Program-made: the position numbers and the translations under genes | The notes under the pieces: generated by a model | Databases searched by the model: none | Told to the model about the DNA's origin: nothing | What the model saw: the letters and a program-made list of their open reading frames with translations, nothing else | Virus record (IMG/VR): IMGVR_UViG_3300008266_000492 | Location: 1 to 23,158 of that record | Source: a virus | Length of the DNA: 23,158 nucleotides | Direction: 5' to 3' (one strand) | Part shown: positions 1 through 7,166 of the stretch, one piece after another | How the letters are laid out: every line of letters begins with the position of its first letter | How positions within the stretch are numbered: the stretch's first letter is position 1

Positions 1-206
1 TCCTGCCATTCCTGGATCTCGCTCTTTACACCGTGCGCTCCTACGAAGTCTCTCCATTTACGGTAGCCATCTTCAATCCATGCTTCAGCAAATACGTACC
101 CAGTGGGATCGTTACTCTCAAGGAATCGCGTGCGCCAGAAATCCTTCTGATCCCTGTTACAGGTACGGAAATGATGCGCCCCAACGATCTTGATTTCTTC
201 AGCCAT
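1..206 (-). CDS. Hypothetical phage protein, 3' part off the left edge
   Basis: The reading frame starts at ATG 206 and runs open to base 1, giving the first 68 residues of a longer protein that begins MAEEIKIVGAHHF. Its start overlaps the end of the upstream gene by 8 nt (ATGGCTGA), the same junction type seen at 17674, so translation is probably coupled. The visible part is soluble, rich in Trp and charged residues, with no signal peptide or membrane segment. I do not recognise the family. Its position after the tail-like beta-rich proteins suggests a late gene, perhaps tail-associated, but this rests on position alone. Confidence 0.7.
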   Translation of the reverse strand, partial: MAEEIKIVGAHHFRTCNRDQKDFWRTRFLESNDPTGYVFAEAWIEDGYRKWRDFVGAHGVKSEIQEWQ

Positions 207-747
207 AACGTGCCGTGTTAACTCTTTCAAAAGCAGAAATGCGTTCTGCCAGAGTACCTACGTACCCAAGCGCTCCAAGCCAAGCGTACAAAGTTTCGTT
301 AGTTGCTCCTGTATAGCCAAGACCAGTAAGGTAAACTTGAATCTTATCGGTTACTCCGCCAGGAGAAGTTTCTGTTTGTTGTATCCATTGCCAAATATTA
401 TTTACAGGCAAATACGTTACTCCTCCAGTATAGGCAATGCTGTACGCAGCGGTTGTGCCATAAGCGGATGTGGATTCATCCCAAATAAAATAGTTAAATG
501 TAAGAGATTGCGTACCGGATATATGCGAAAACTGCGGAACACCGTTGGTACTGATTGTTACGGACCAAGTGCTAGTAACTCCGTTCGACAAGTACCACTT
601 ATTGAATACAATAAGATCGGATGTTGCCAGTGTAGGACTCAGGCTATAAGCAATACCTAGCGTATTACTTAAGTCCGGAGTCACAATTTCTACGTACTTG
701 TATCCTGCCGGAGCTGATGCGGATAAAGTAAGCGTAGCAGTAGCCAT
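199..747 (-). CDS. Probable tail-associated beta-rich protein, 182 aa
   Basis: This protein of 182 aa has a low-complexity, Ser/Thr/Gly/Ala-rich sequence with alternating hydrophobic residues, typical of beta-rich phage tail or fibre proteins. Its last about 60 residues (from about 120) look helical, with the repeated pattern GLGYTGA and GALGYVGT, which resembles short C-terminal segments of tail proteins. The ATG at 747 overlaps the TAA of the upstream gene (TAATG), with AAGGTGG as a distant Shine-Dalgarno. It is the third consecutive gene of this compositional type. No enzymatic motif is visible. The tail assignment is inference from composition and neighbours. Confidence 0.6.
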   Translation of the reverse strand: MATATLTLSASAPAGYKYVEIVTPDLSNTLGIAYSLSPTLATSDLIVFNKWYLSNGVTSTWSVTISTNGVPQFSHISGTQSLTFNYFIWDESTSAYGTTAAYSIAYTGGVTYLPVNNIWQWIQQTETSPGGVTDKIQVYLTGLGYTGATNETLYAWLGALGYVGTLAERISAFERVNTARYG

Positions 748-1631
748 TATCCAACCACCTTGAATTCATAGTTTCTTCCCAACTTTATATTGTTGGTAAA
801 GAAATTAGGGAATGTAATCTTGAGGCTTGTAGAGCTGCTAGCGGATTCGTTAGTGCAAGCAATACCTGCATAGGTGCATACAACACTCGCGCTAAGCCCT
901 GTTCCAATTACTGCTGAATTAGTTTGAGCAGAAAAAGCTGTATTCGTCGTATTGACGCTGGTGATGGTGAGGCCGGTGGCTACAGCCGGCGCAATAGCAA
1001 ACGAGAAAGCTCGCTTTGCGTTCGTAGGGTTTGTCCACTGTCGCGTGCCTGTTGCGCCAGCGGTTGTTTGTGTCTCGTATGCCAGACCGAGCCACGAAGC
1101 CGACGTCGCCCATTGTTTGATAAGCGTAGTCGTGTCTGGCTCGTCTCCTACGTCAAACGTGCCCGCAGTGTCACGCGAGCCACCGCCAAAGAACAGAATG
1201 CACCCGTTCTCCGTTGTCGTGATGCTTGGGCTGTTCCAGTTAGCGCCGCCTGTGGCCGTCGCCTGTGCGCCCACATTGTAGGGCGTTGTCGTATTGTGGC
1301 CTGTGAGGCGAAGCGATATTGCTTGAATCAATGCGTCCGAGCCGCCGGACCGAGATAGCGTTACTGTGCCGCTACCGCCGCCCCACCCTTCAGAACCCGT
1401 CACTGTTTTGGTAAAGATTCCAAGGCCACCCTCGTTGTTTGATCCTGTAAAACCAACAGCAAAGTCGGTAGGCGTTGAGAATGACGCGGTTCCTACGTCT
1501 ATGTACCCAACGATTACAATTAACTCCCCGGCAGAACACGCTGGGATTGGGACGTTGACAGATGTGGCAACTACGCTTGAATCAACGTATTTCCAATCGG
1601 TGTTTTCTACGTTGCCAAATACCAACGCCAT
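747..1631 (-). CDS. Probable tail/receptor-interaction protein with Ig-like C terminus, 294 aa
   Basis: I chose ATG 1631 over an upstream start (1652) because GGAG lies 7 nt upstream and the start overlaps the TAA of the preceding gene (TAATG). The product is 294 aa, rich in Gly, Thr, Ser and Asn. Residues 1-215 look like one beta-sandwich or jelly-roll unit with the phrase AGELIVIVGYI. The last about 70 residues form an Ig/IPT-like strand pattern with two Cys (in VVCTYAGIACTN). The composition matches phage tail and fibre accessory proteins that bind glycans or neighbouring subunits. No catalytic residues are evident. Function is inferred from composition and from sitting between two other beta-rich genes. 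Confidence 0.6.
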   Translation of the reverse strand: MALVFGNVENTDWKYVDSSVVATSVNVPIPACSAGELIVIVGYIDVGTASFSTPTDFAVGFTGSNNEGGLGIFTKTVTGSEGWGGGSGTVTLSRSGGSDALIQAISLRLTGHNTTTPYNVGAQATATGGANWNSPSITTTENGCILFFGGGSRDTAGTFDVGDEPDTTTLIKQWATSASWLGLAYETQTTAGATGTRQWTNPTNAKRAFSFAIAPAVATGLTITSVNTTNTAFSAQTNSAVIGTGLSASVVCTYAGIACTNESASSSTSLKITFPNFFTNNIKLGRNYEFKVVG

Positions 1632-2488
1632 TACGCTTCTCCGCCGTACCAACGGACGTTATCGACTTGCAGATACGTTGTGTTGAGGAAGCCTGTATTT
1701 GCCGCGCCAAGAAAATAACCGTACCACGCACCCCATCCACCGACCTGATCGGCGCGGTAGTTATTTATGTTCGTCTCGTTTATAACCAACGATCCATTTT
1801 TCCAAACGCGAATGATTGAGCGCTCTGAAGCGCTTTGAGCGTGGTAGAAATAAACTTTCACCGACACCCATGTGCCAAGATCGCTGGCGTTTATAAACCC
1901 ATCTGCTGGCGTTCCGCGTTGCGTCTGCCCTAGACCGTCGTCTACTGAATTCCAGTCGCAATACAACCGTGAATACGAACCCTCTGGCAACAGTGAAAGA
2001 CCTAGCTTGCCCGGCTCGTTGTACGTGTCGTTCGGCGACGCTTCTGACCCATTTCCCGGCCATACACGATAAAACTTATTGTTGCTTCCGCCGCTTGTCG
2101 CTGTGCGGTGCGTGTATGCGGCACCGCCCCACGCTTCCGCGCCGTCTGGGATGTAGAGGTCGAATTCGGTTGTCAGGCCGACATACAAAGCACCCAACTC
2201 AAATCGCTGCTCGCCGATGGCATTGGCGGGGTTGTCTGCGTCGGGTGTCCCTGTAAATGTAAACTGCAGCGCGTAACCCGGATTACCTCGCCCTGACTGG
2301 ACGCTTGTGTTTGTTCCAGCCAGCCAGTTAGCGCCGTTCTCAGTGTATGTAAGGTTGCCGGACTCAAAACCGTCAGTAAAAAACGGAGTAGCCCCCACCA
2401 CCACATCCACCCGACACGCGCTAGTATTGCCGAACGAACAGTTCGGGCCTGTCAAAGAGATAATTTTTCTAGTGGCATTAATTGTCAC
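1631..2488 (-). CDS. Lectin/polysaccharide-lyase-fold tail protein, 285 aa
   Basis: The GTG start at 2488 has AAGGA 5 nt upstream and overlaps the TGA of the GT8-like gene (GTGA). The protein has a concanavalin-like (polysaccharide lyase family) signature: FFTDGFESGNLTYTENGANW near residues 36-55, then EQRFELGALY, TEFDLYIPDG and NNKFYRVWPGNG, and a closing strand YLQVDNVRWYGGEA. In phages this fold occurs in virion proteins that bind or cut surface polysaccharide. Whether it is a lyase or only a lectin cannot be told, because no catalytic set is clear. It directly follows the sugar-transfer cassette, which fits a role at the glycan interface between virion and host. Confidence 0.65.
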   Translation of the reverse strand: MTINATRKIISLTGPNCSFGNTSACRVDVVVGATPFFTDGFESGNLTYTENGANWLAGTNTSVQSGRGNPGYALQFTFTGTPDADNPANAIGEQRFELGALYVGLTTEFDLYIPDGAEAWGGAAYTHRTATSGGSNNKFYRVWPGNGSEASPNDTYNEPGKLGLSLLPEGSYSRLYCDWNSVDDGLGQTQRGTPADGFINASDLGTWVSVKVYFYHAQSASERSIIRVWKNGSLVINETNINNYRADQVGGWGAWYGYFLGAANTGFLNTTYLQVDNVRWYGGEA

Positions 2489-3180
2489 GTAAGTCCTTCT
2501 TTGACGTATTTCATTTTACGGAATGCTTTCCACCACGCTTGGGTATAATCCACATCAGAGTAATCCTTGAAGTACGGCCCACCTTCGGTGAAGTGAACAG
2601 CCTTGGCATCATCCCTGTAAGGGTAGTGCCCAACAAGATGATTCCACTCAATAGGCAAAGAGCCAATTTCCTCATCCTTGCACCACTTGAATTGATGCAG
2701 ATCGAGTCCACTGGCTCTGTCTATATACCCTGGAGTAAGCCTGCTGGTTGATTGGTGCTCACAATTGAACAACATCAGACTGGACCAGCACTTCTTTTCG
2801 TATACTGTTTGCTCTGTTCCCAGGTACTTTTTACCTTCCTTGAAGGTATCCGTATTGTGCTTACAGACTTGCACTGCTTTAGTGCTATCTCGCAGGAACC
2901 ACAGTTCCGCAATATCAGTTAAAAACAGGAAGTCGCAATCTACGAATATACCATGCCCTTTGAAATTTTGCAAGTGAGGTACTAGCCAGCGAGTAAAGGA
3001 GAACTCGTTGGATTGCTTGGGATCCTTAGCTCTTGTAAGAGGGAGTTGTGCTTTCTTGAGAGGGGTAATCTGTACGGGTTCAGAGCTGTGCTCAAGGATA
3101 CTGGCAGCACAAGTCCAGAAGGCTCCGGACTCTACTGGATCGTACCCAATGTACACAGGAATCTTGTGGGTTTCCCTCAT
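2485..3180 (-). CDS. GT8-like glycosyltransferase, 231 aa
   Basis: I chose ATG 3180 (product starts MRETHKIPVYIGYDP) because it overlaps the methyltransferase stop as ATGA; an upstream start at 3234 would overlap that gene deeply. The fold is a nucleotide-sugar (GT-A) transferase. An N-terminal strand PVYIGYDPVE is followed by HGIFVDCDFLFL with the DxD metal and sugar-nucleotide motif (D81, D83), then CWSSLMLFNC and the late motif AVHFTEGGPY. These match glycogenin/GT8-like transferases seen in phages and bacteria. It is the last enzyme gene of a four-gene coupled cassette (TPR-GT9, GT4/1-like, methyltransferase, GT8). The acceptor is unknown; host surface sugar, a virion protein or DNA are all possible. 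Confidence 0.8.
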   Translation of the reverse strand: MRETHKIPVYIGYDPVESGAFWTCAASILEHSSEPVQITPLKKAQLPLTRAKDPKQSNEFSFTRWLVPHLQNFKGHGIFVDCDFLFLTDIAELWFLRDSTKAVQVCKHNTDTFKEGKKYLGTEQTVYEKKCWSSLMLFNCEHQSTSRLTPGYIDRASGLDLHQFKWCKDEEIGSLPIEWNHLVGHYPYRDDAKAVHFTEGGPYFKDYSDVDYTQAWWKAFRKMKYVKEGLT

Positions 3181-3647
3181 TTGAATGCTTCCATGCGGAG
3201 ATCTCTTGCGGGTATCTTGAACTGGGCTTGGCACTTCTGGATATCCCTGAATCCTGCCTGTTGTAGCTCGTATGCCAGCGTCTCAGGCGTGTAACCCCAG
3301 TGGTGACAGTGGAACTCATTCTTTAGGTCAGGATTGCCATAGAAGGCCCACATTCCCATTTGATCCCCTGCTCCCATAAGGAATGCATGAGCTGCTTTCT
3401 TCAGATCCGGGCACTCAAGGATAATCTTGCCTCCTGGCTTCAGTACCCTGCGCCACTCTTGCAGCATTCCTTGCACTTCCCACTTGTAGAAGTGCTCGAT
3501 AACATGGATTGCAATGATCTCCTCTACACTGTTGTCCTCTGCGAACTCCAACTTACGCAAATCGCACTTGATATCCGCATTAGGCGCTAAATCCACGCCA
3601 ATGTAACCCTCAAGAGGGCGATTACCTGAGCCTAGATTGAGTTTCAT
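3177..3647 (-). CDS. Class I SAM-dependent methyltransferase, 156 aa
   Basis: ATG 3647 overlaps the upstream TGA (ATGA) and places the glycine-rich motif I at the extreme N terminus: MKLNLGSGNR, residues 1-10. D19 in YIGVDLAP is the expected acidic residue for SAM ribose binding. IAIHVIEHF (residues 46-53) and WRRVLKPGG (65-73) are hallmarks of the UbiE/Methyltransf_11 group. The C terminus has HCHHWGYTPETLAYELQQAG, common in sugar or lipid methyltransferases. At 156 aa it is a minimal catalytic domain with no separate substrate domain. Lying between two glycosyltransferases, it most likely caps or modifies the same glycan. It does not look like a DNA methyltransferase. Confidence 0.85.
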   Translation of the reverse strand: MKLNLGSGNRPLEGYIGVDLAPNADIKCDLRKLEFAEDNSVEEIIAIHVIEHFYKWEVQGMLQEWRRVLKPGGKIILECPDLKKAAHAFLMGAGDQMGMWAFYGNPDLKNEFHCHHWGYTPETLAYELQQAGFRDIQKCQAQFKIPARDLRMEAFK

Positions 3648-4534
3648 GCGAGACTCCCAAAGACTCGTGCCCACTTATCCGCAATTACCTCTGGACTGTA
3701 GTTCTCAGCAATATGCTTTTGGGCCTTTTCTATCTCTAGTCCCCAGTTCCAGCCACGAACTGACTCCATAATCTCGTTAATGGGTCGATCCAAGTACGCA
3801 ATTCCTGCTTTCGGAAGTTCCTGTACACTGGGAATTGAATCCGTCAGAACAACCATCCCGCATTGCAGGGCTTCCAGTACACGATTGGCGCTTTTCGCTG
3901 CTTTTCCCTGCCTATAAGGCAAAACTGCTACCGTATTGCGCTCAGCAAGATCAGGAATTATATCCTTGTGCCAAGGAGTCCATCGAATTTGAGGAGCTTG
4001 GAAGTACGCAGGAGGCTGGACATTACTCGGAAGTACGATTTCTAGTGGGTACGTGCAGTCCTCTGTGTACACATCGTACAAACCATGGATGTTCATGGAT
4101 TGTCCGTACCAGCAAAGACTGGTTGGCATGTCAGGATCGTAGGAAAGTTGAGGAGAAAGGACAGGATCAGGGATAACTATTGCGTCCCGGTTTACTTTTT
4201 CCTTAATAACCTCAGCCATCTCGTAGGAGTTACACGTAATAGTGTCAGCAACATCTGACATCCTACGGTAGTGATCCGACATTTTTCCTTCAAAGTGATC
4301 ATCACAGACATCAAAGATTACTTTTTGTCCACGAAGTTTACAGAACTTAGCGTAACTCCAATCGTTGTACGTCCAGTGCTTACTGAATACAACAACCTCG
4401 GACTCCTTTCGAGCTAGGCTGCTTACACTAGGAATGATGAGATGCTTACCCAGATTCTGGGCAGGAGAGAGGATTCGGTACCGAAAGGAAGCAATATTGT
4501 CATTCCCTGTGGTTACGTAGGATACATTCATCAC
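3644..4534 (-). CDS. Glycosyltransferase, GT-B fold (GT4/GT1-like), 296 aa
   Basis: The start is either GTG 4534 (GTGA overlap with the upstream stop) or the adjacent ATG 4531; I use the first. The short N-terminal Rossmann half begins NVSYVTTGNDNIASFRYRI. The C-terminal half carries the nucleotide-sugar signature: VAVLPYRQGKAAKSANRVLE followed by ALQCGMVVLTDSIPSVQEL, an EX7E-like region that contacts the donor in GT4/GT1 enzymes. The segment VIFDVCDDHFEG is typical of phage and bacterial relatives. At 296 aa it is shorter than the usual 350-400, mostly in the N-terminal acceptor half. It is the second enzyme of the coupled cassette. Confidence 0.8.
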   Translation of the reverse strand: MMNVSYVTTGNDNIASFRYRILSPAQNLGKHLIIPSVSSLARKESEVVVFSKHWTYNDWSYAKFCKLRGQKVIFDVCDDHFEGKMSDHYRRMSDVADTITCNSYEMAEVIKEKVNRDAIVIPDPVLSPQLSYDPDMPTSLCWYGQSMNIHGLYDVYTEDCTYPLEIVLPSNVQPPAYFQAPQIRWTPWHKDIIPDLAERNTVAVLPYRQGKAAKSANRVLEALQCGMVVLTDSIPSVQELPKAGIAYLDRPINEIMESVRGWNWGLEIEKAQKHIAENYSPEVIADKWARVFGSLA

Positions 4535-6039
4535 GGCTTGAACCCTCGGCAGAATTTCTTGAGATCCTTGGCTACTTTACTAATTGGGATATCCCAGTCA
4601 ACGCCTTCATCTTGATGGTACTGGATAACGGAGTTGTAGAAGGGATTCAGTTCATCCTTCTTACCATAACGCCAAGCGTGACCATGCGGTGTCAGAGTCC
4701 ACGTAAGGAGATCCATGGAGCCCCGTACATGCACCATACTGGTGTTCACACAGATGACGAGATCACAGGCCGCAGCGAGTGCCATTGAGTGCTCGTAATC
4801 CTGATCCTCCACAACGTCAGGCCAGTGGTGCAGGTAGATTCCGTGCCTCTTGAGCAACTCTCCAGTCTGTTTCTCTGCTCCGGGCAGGTACTCCAATGAA
4901 ACGAAGGTTGCATCATTTTCGAGTACAGGTACGAGTTTCTCAAGCGGGATGCTTCGCAAGTCCACACGGGTTTTCTTCTTACCTCCAGTCCAGGCTATCC
5001 CGACAATAGGACGCCCAATTTGACCCGTTTCTTCCTGAATGGTACGTACAATTCCTTTGTATTTAGATACAAGCTCAGGATTGGGCTTTAGCCATCCTGA
5101 GTTAACCCGCCTTTGCTGGTGGTACCAACGAGGCAATGATCCCAATCCATCCTTGTAATCCACTCGAATAGTGTCATTCCACTCGGGTGTTTGTTTGGAT
5201 TTACGGGTTGGGAAGATATCGTTAATCTCTGGCAAGGATCGCTGGATAGCGGTGTACAACCGGGGATGCACATCCAGGATTACCCGAGTATTGGGATTAG
5301 CCTTGAGGAACTCAGGAACGAATTGCATGAACAGGAGTTCATCCCCAATACCTTGCTCTCCGTGCAGAACAATCGTCTTATCTGTCAGATCCTCTCCTTT
5401 CCAGAACTTGGCTTCCTTACCACCCTTGTCCTTGTAGGATCGAACAATACGCTCTCCAGTTTGGAATCCTTCTGCGTAGAACTTGAAGCCCTCTTCGTAC
5501 TGCTTGTTCTCGATTAGCAGTAGGCCAAGGTTCCAGTTACCCTGAGGATGGTCAGGACGCAACTCAAGGCACTGCCTGCCATAGGGAATACCCTTAGCTG
5601 GATTACCCTCGTTTACCCAGAGAGCGCACAGGTTAGCCAGTACATCGGGGTGGTACTCCAGCTTCAGAGCTTGCTCAAAGGCTTCTCTGGCCTCTGCATT
5701 GCAGTGCTCATTGCGGTACGCAGCCCCGAGGTTATTGAGCCACTCGATCTTTGGTTTCTTGGAGTTCTGTACGAGGGGTTCTAGGAGATTAATGGCGAGA
5801 CCGTTTCGATTGGTCTGCATGTACAGTGTGGCTAGTTGGTACAGGACTATCTCGTTATGGATGTCCTTGTTGAGGAGTTCGGAGTAAATACTCTCCGAGC
5901 GTTCGACGCATTGAGCGGCTTGATGGGTATCAAAACGACCCTTCTGGGAGGTCATTTGAATAAAGGTCTGGTGGTACTGAGAGGCTTCGGACAATCCTTG
6001 TTTGAATTCTGGATCCATTCCCTGGAGTTCGTCTTGCAC
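4531..6039 (-). CDS. TPR-repeat protein fused to GT9/heptosyltransferase-like domain, 502 aa
   Basis: Residues about 45-200 are tetratricopeptide repeats: LYQLATLYMQTNRNGLAINL, LNNLGAAYRNEHCNAEAREA and GNWNLGLLLIENKQYEEGFK. Residues about 220-475 match the GT9-like domain that follows TPRs in many proteobacterial glycosyltransferases: HGEQGIGDELLFMQFVPEF (226-244), GIAWTGGKKKTRVDLRSIP (347-364) and CDLVICVNTSMVHVRGSM (425-442), then TWTLTPHGHAWRYG. The GTG start at 6039 has GAGG 6 nt upstream. TPR-GT fusions usually modify proteins or surface glycans. In a phage virion operon the target could be a structural protein or host lipopolysaccharide. It is the first and largest gene of the cassette. 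Confidence 0.85.
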   Translation of the reverse strand: MQDELQGMDPEFKQGLSEASQYHQTFIQMTSQKGRFDTHQAAQCVERSESIYSELLNKDIHNEIVLYQLATLYMQTNRNGLAINLLEPLVQNSKKPKIEWLNNLGAAYRNEHCNAEAREAFEQALKLEYHPDVLANLCALWVNEGNPAKGIPYGRQCLELRPDHPQGNWNLGLLLIENKQYEEGFKFYAEGFQTGERIVRSYKDKGGKEAKFWKGEDLTDKTIVLHGEQGIGDELLFMQFVPEFLKANPNTRVILDVHPRLYTAIQRSLPEINDIFPTRKSKQTPEWNDTIRVDYKDGLGSLPRWYHQQRRVNSGWLKPNPELVSKYKGIVRTIQEETGQIGRPIVGIAWTGGKKKTRVDLRSIPLEKLVPVLENDATFVSLEYLPGAEKQTGELLKRHGIYLHHWPDVVEDQDYEHSMALAAACDLVICVNTSMVHVRGSMDLLTWTLTPHGHAWRYGKKDELNPFYNSVIQYHQDEGVDWDIPISKVAKDLKKFCRGFKP

Positions 6040-6047
6040 TGATTACC

Positions 6048-6443
6048 TCATGTCTTCGATAGATTCAGCCCCAGATTGGATAGTGCGCGCTCACCGTACC
6101 AGAATCCTAGTGAGATGAGATTCAACTGAAAGAGTCCTTGCATACCATCGGGTGTAAACGTACCGGGATGCAAGAATCCCCAACCGTACAGTCCAGCAAG
6201 AATGTAAGTGAGTACTGGGCGTACCGATCCTCTGAGGAATTGCAAGGGAGGAGATACACTCGCCCCCTCTCCTTCGTACTGTACTACGAACTTTCTGAAA
6301 CTGTCAACTTCGTCCTGACCCTGCTTGGCTACCAGTAGAGCGTACTCAGCTTTGGCTTTCTCAGCCTGAGCTTTGTCAGGAATGACCCTATCCAGTACCT
6401 TGGAGACTAGATCAAGGGCAGGGGAAAGCAGGAGTGGATTCAT
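6048..6443 (-). CDS. Holin, GTA/3TM-type, 131 aa
   Basis: The N-terminal segment LSPALDLVSKVLDRVIPDKA (residues 6-25) and the later RGSVRPVLTYILAGLYGWGF match the GTA_holin_3TM family, which has a charged helical middle and an R-x-x-x-RP entry into the first membrane helix. I see membrane segments at about 73-92 and 102-121, plus an amphipathic N terminus. This family permeabilises the inner membrane so the endolysin can act. ATG 6443 overlaps the stop of the upstream small gene (ATGA). The candidate endolysin (21707-22042) is not adjacent, so the lysis genes are split. Upstream Shine-Dalgarno is weak; translation is probably coupled. Confidence 0.75.
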   Translation of the reverse strand: MNPLLLSPALDLVSKVLDRVIPDKAQAEKAKAEYALLVAKQGQDEVDSFRKFVVQYEGEGASVSPPLQFLRGSVRPVLTYILAGLYGWGFLHPGTFTPDGMQGLFQLNLISLGFWYGERALSNLGLNLSKT

Positions 6444-6583
6444 TTCTTGGCTGTCTTGGCGGACTGCTTGAACGCCTTAGCGGTAGGTGCTCCCTTGGAT
6501 CCAGGAAGGCGCATCTTCTCCTTGCTACCCTCTTTGATCCGTTTCCTCTTGGCATGGATGTTAGCGTACAGTCCGGGTTTCAC
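6440..6583 (-). CDS. Small basic conserved phage protein, 47 aa
   Basis: The GTG start at 6583 has GAGGAAG 5 nt upstream and overlaps the previous stop (GTGA). The product begins MKPGLYANIHAKRKRI and contains MRLPGSKGAPTAKAFKQSAK before ending AKK. From memory, this pattern recurs in small proteins of many podovirus and siphovirus late operons of Proteobacteria. Its function is not established. It has 13 Lys and 4 Arg in 47 residues, so it could bind nucleic acid or coat DNA. It sits between another tiny Lys-rich protein and the holin. Short length and GTG start make it easy to miss. Confidence 0.8.
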   Translation of the reverse strand: MKPGLYANIHAKRKRIKEGSKEKMRLPGSKGAPTAKAFKQSAKTAKK

Positions 6584-6711
6584 TTGGACTTCCTCTTCTT
6601 GGGCATCTTGCCTTGCTTCTGGAGAGCAGCGGTAGCAATAGCGTAAGCGGACTCCTTGGACTTCCCAGTCTTCTGGATCTTCTTCCGGAGGTCTTCTAGC
6701 ATCTTGGGCAC
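6580..6711 (-). CDS. Small Lys-rich phage protein, 43 aa
   Basis: The GTG at 6711 is preceded by AAGGAG with 6-nt spacing; ATG 6702 is in frame but has poorer spacing. An in-frame TAA at 6747-6745 limits the frame upstream. The core phrase KTGKSKESAYAIATAALQKQ followed by GKMPKKRK resembles a small protein family I have seen in phages, usually next to the 47-aa partner found here. Function unknown. It is the first gene of the leftward operon, about 200 nt downstream of the proposed promoter at 6918-6946, and its stop overlaps the next GTG. Confidence 0.75.
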   Translation of the reverse strand: MPKMLEDLRKKIQKTGKSKESAYAIATAALQKQGKMPKKRKSK

Positions 6712-6917
6712 TTGGTTCTCCTTGGTGTCTCTGTTCAGTACTGTTTAAACGCTCTAGGAAGCGCTGTAAGCGATTTTCTGGCTATGGGAGCTACAAGGGT
6801 AGCTTGTCTGTTCTGGAATCGATCCTAAGGCTTTCTAGGAAGTTCTTGTATCTGGCGCAATTATCGTGCCAACCCTAACACTTGGTCGCTATCGCTTAAC
6901 GCTCAGAAGGTAGAGTA

Positions 6918-6946
6918 ATTATACCAGTATTGGTATATACAGTCCA
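6918..6946 (-). promoter_or_regulatory. Sigma70-like leftward promoter
   Basis: On the minus strand a perfect -10 box TATAAT (6923-6918) lies exactly 17 nt from TGGACT (6946-6941), a four-of-six match to the -35 consensus. Transcription would start near 6911 and read the leftward operon beginning at 6711, with a leader of about 200 nt. The spacer contains a palindrome (separate entry), suggesting repression by a dimeric regulator. Confidence 0.55.
6921..6936. promoter_or_regulatory. Palindromic operator candidate inside promoter
   Basis: ATACCA (6921-6926) and TGGTAT (6931-6936) form an inverted repeat around GTAT. It overlaps the -10 box and fills most of the -10/-35 spacer of the leftward promoter, so a bound dimer would block RNA polymerase. 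No obvious repressor gene lies in the window. Confidence 0.4.
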
Positions 6947-6963
6947 GATTGGAATACTTTAAA

Positions 6964-6981
6964 ACAAACCCCTTGGTTTGT
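6964..6981. repeat. Inverted repeat ACAAACC/GGTTTGT
   Basis: A 7-bp perfect inverted repeat with CCTT between the arms sits just upstream of the leftward promoter. The inner AAACC/GGTTT half-sites recall the AAACCT/AGGTTT arms of the composite elements at 7089-7105 and 10278-10293, so all three could bind one protein. There is no U-tract on either strand, so a terminator is unlikely. Confidence 0.45.
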
Positions 6982-7010
6982 AACGCTAAGTGAGAATGAA
7001 TCACTGAGTA

Positions 7011-7028
7011 CCATTCAGTCCGGAATGG
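7011..7028. repeat. Inverted repeat CCATTC/GAATGG
   Basis: CCATTC (7011-7016) and GAATGG (7023-7028) are perfect arms around AGTCCG. The interior CAGTCC followed by a GA and TGGAAT block also occurs at 6940-6954, on the upstream side of the leftward promoter, giving a degenerate direct repeat about 76 bp apart. It may be a regulator site. Evidence is pattern only. Confidence 0.3.
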
Positions 7029-7044
7029 AATGGAGGACATTACC

Positions 7045-7086
7045 AGTACTTAGTACTTAGTACTTAGTACTTAGTACTTAGTACAG
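7045..7086. repeat. Tandem heptamer AGTACTT, five perfect copies
   Basis: AGTACTT occurs at 7045, 7052, 7059, 7066 and 7073 without interruption, followed by a sixth variant unit AGTACAG at 7080. Each unit contains the self-complementary hexamer AGTACT. The unit is 7 bp, so successive sites rotate around the helix. Fourteen GTAC tetramers lie between 7045 and 7163. This is too short and without spacers to be a CRISPR. It leads directly into the palindromic element at 7089. Confidence 0.9.
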
Positions 7087-7166
7087 TATAAACCTAGAAG
7101 GTTTAAGTATAGTACTTGTACTGTACTAGTACTTAGTACTGTAAGAGTACTGTACTTAGTACTAAG
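7080..7166. repeat. Composite palindromic element A
   Basis: AGTACAGTA (7080-7088) is followed by TAAACCT (7089-7095), AGA, and the matching arm AGGTTTA (7099-7105), then ATAGTACT. Further AGTACT and GTACTGTAC units follow, ending in the 12-bp perfect palindrome CTTAGTACTAAG (7155-7166). The order of parts (GTAC repeats, AGTACAGTA, AAACCT/AGGTTT palindrome, TAGTACT) is repeated at 10250-10305. Likely a regulator or initiator binding cluster; the role is inference. Confidence 0.75.

Noticed and set aside
190-660. Plus-strand open frame of 156 codons near the left edge
   Set aside because: Cys/Ser/Arg-rich antisense shadow of a coupled minus-strand gene.
7045-7166. CRISPR-like array
   Set aside because: Units are 7 bp, contiguous and without unique spacers.
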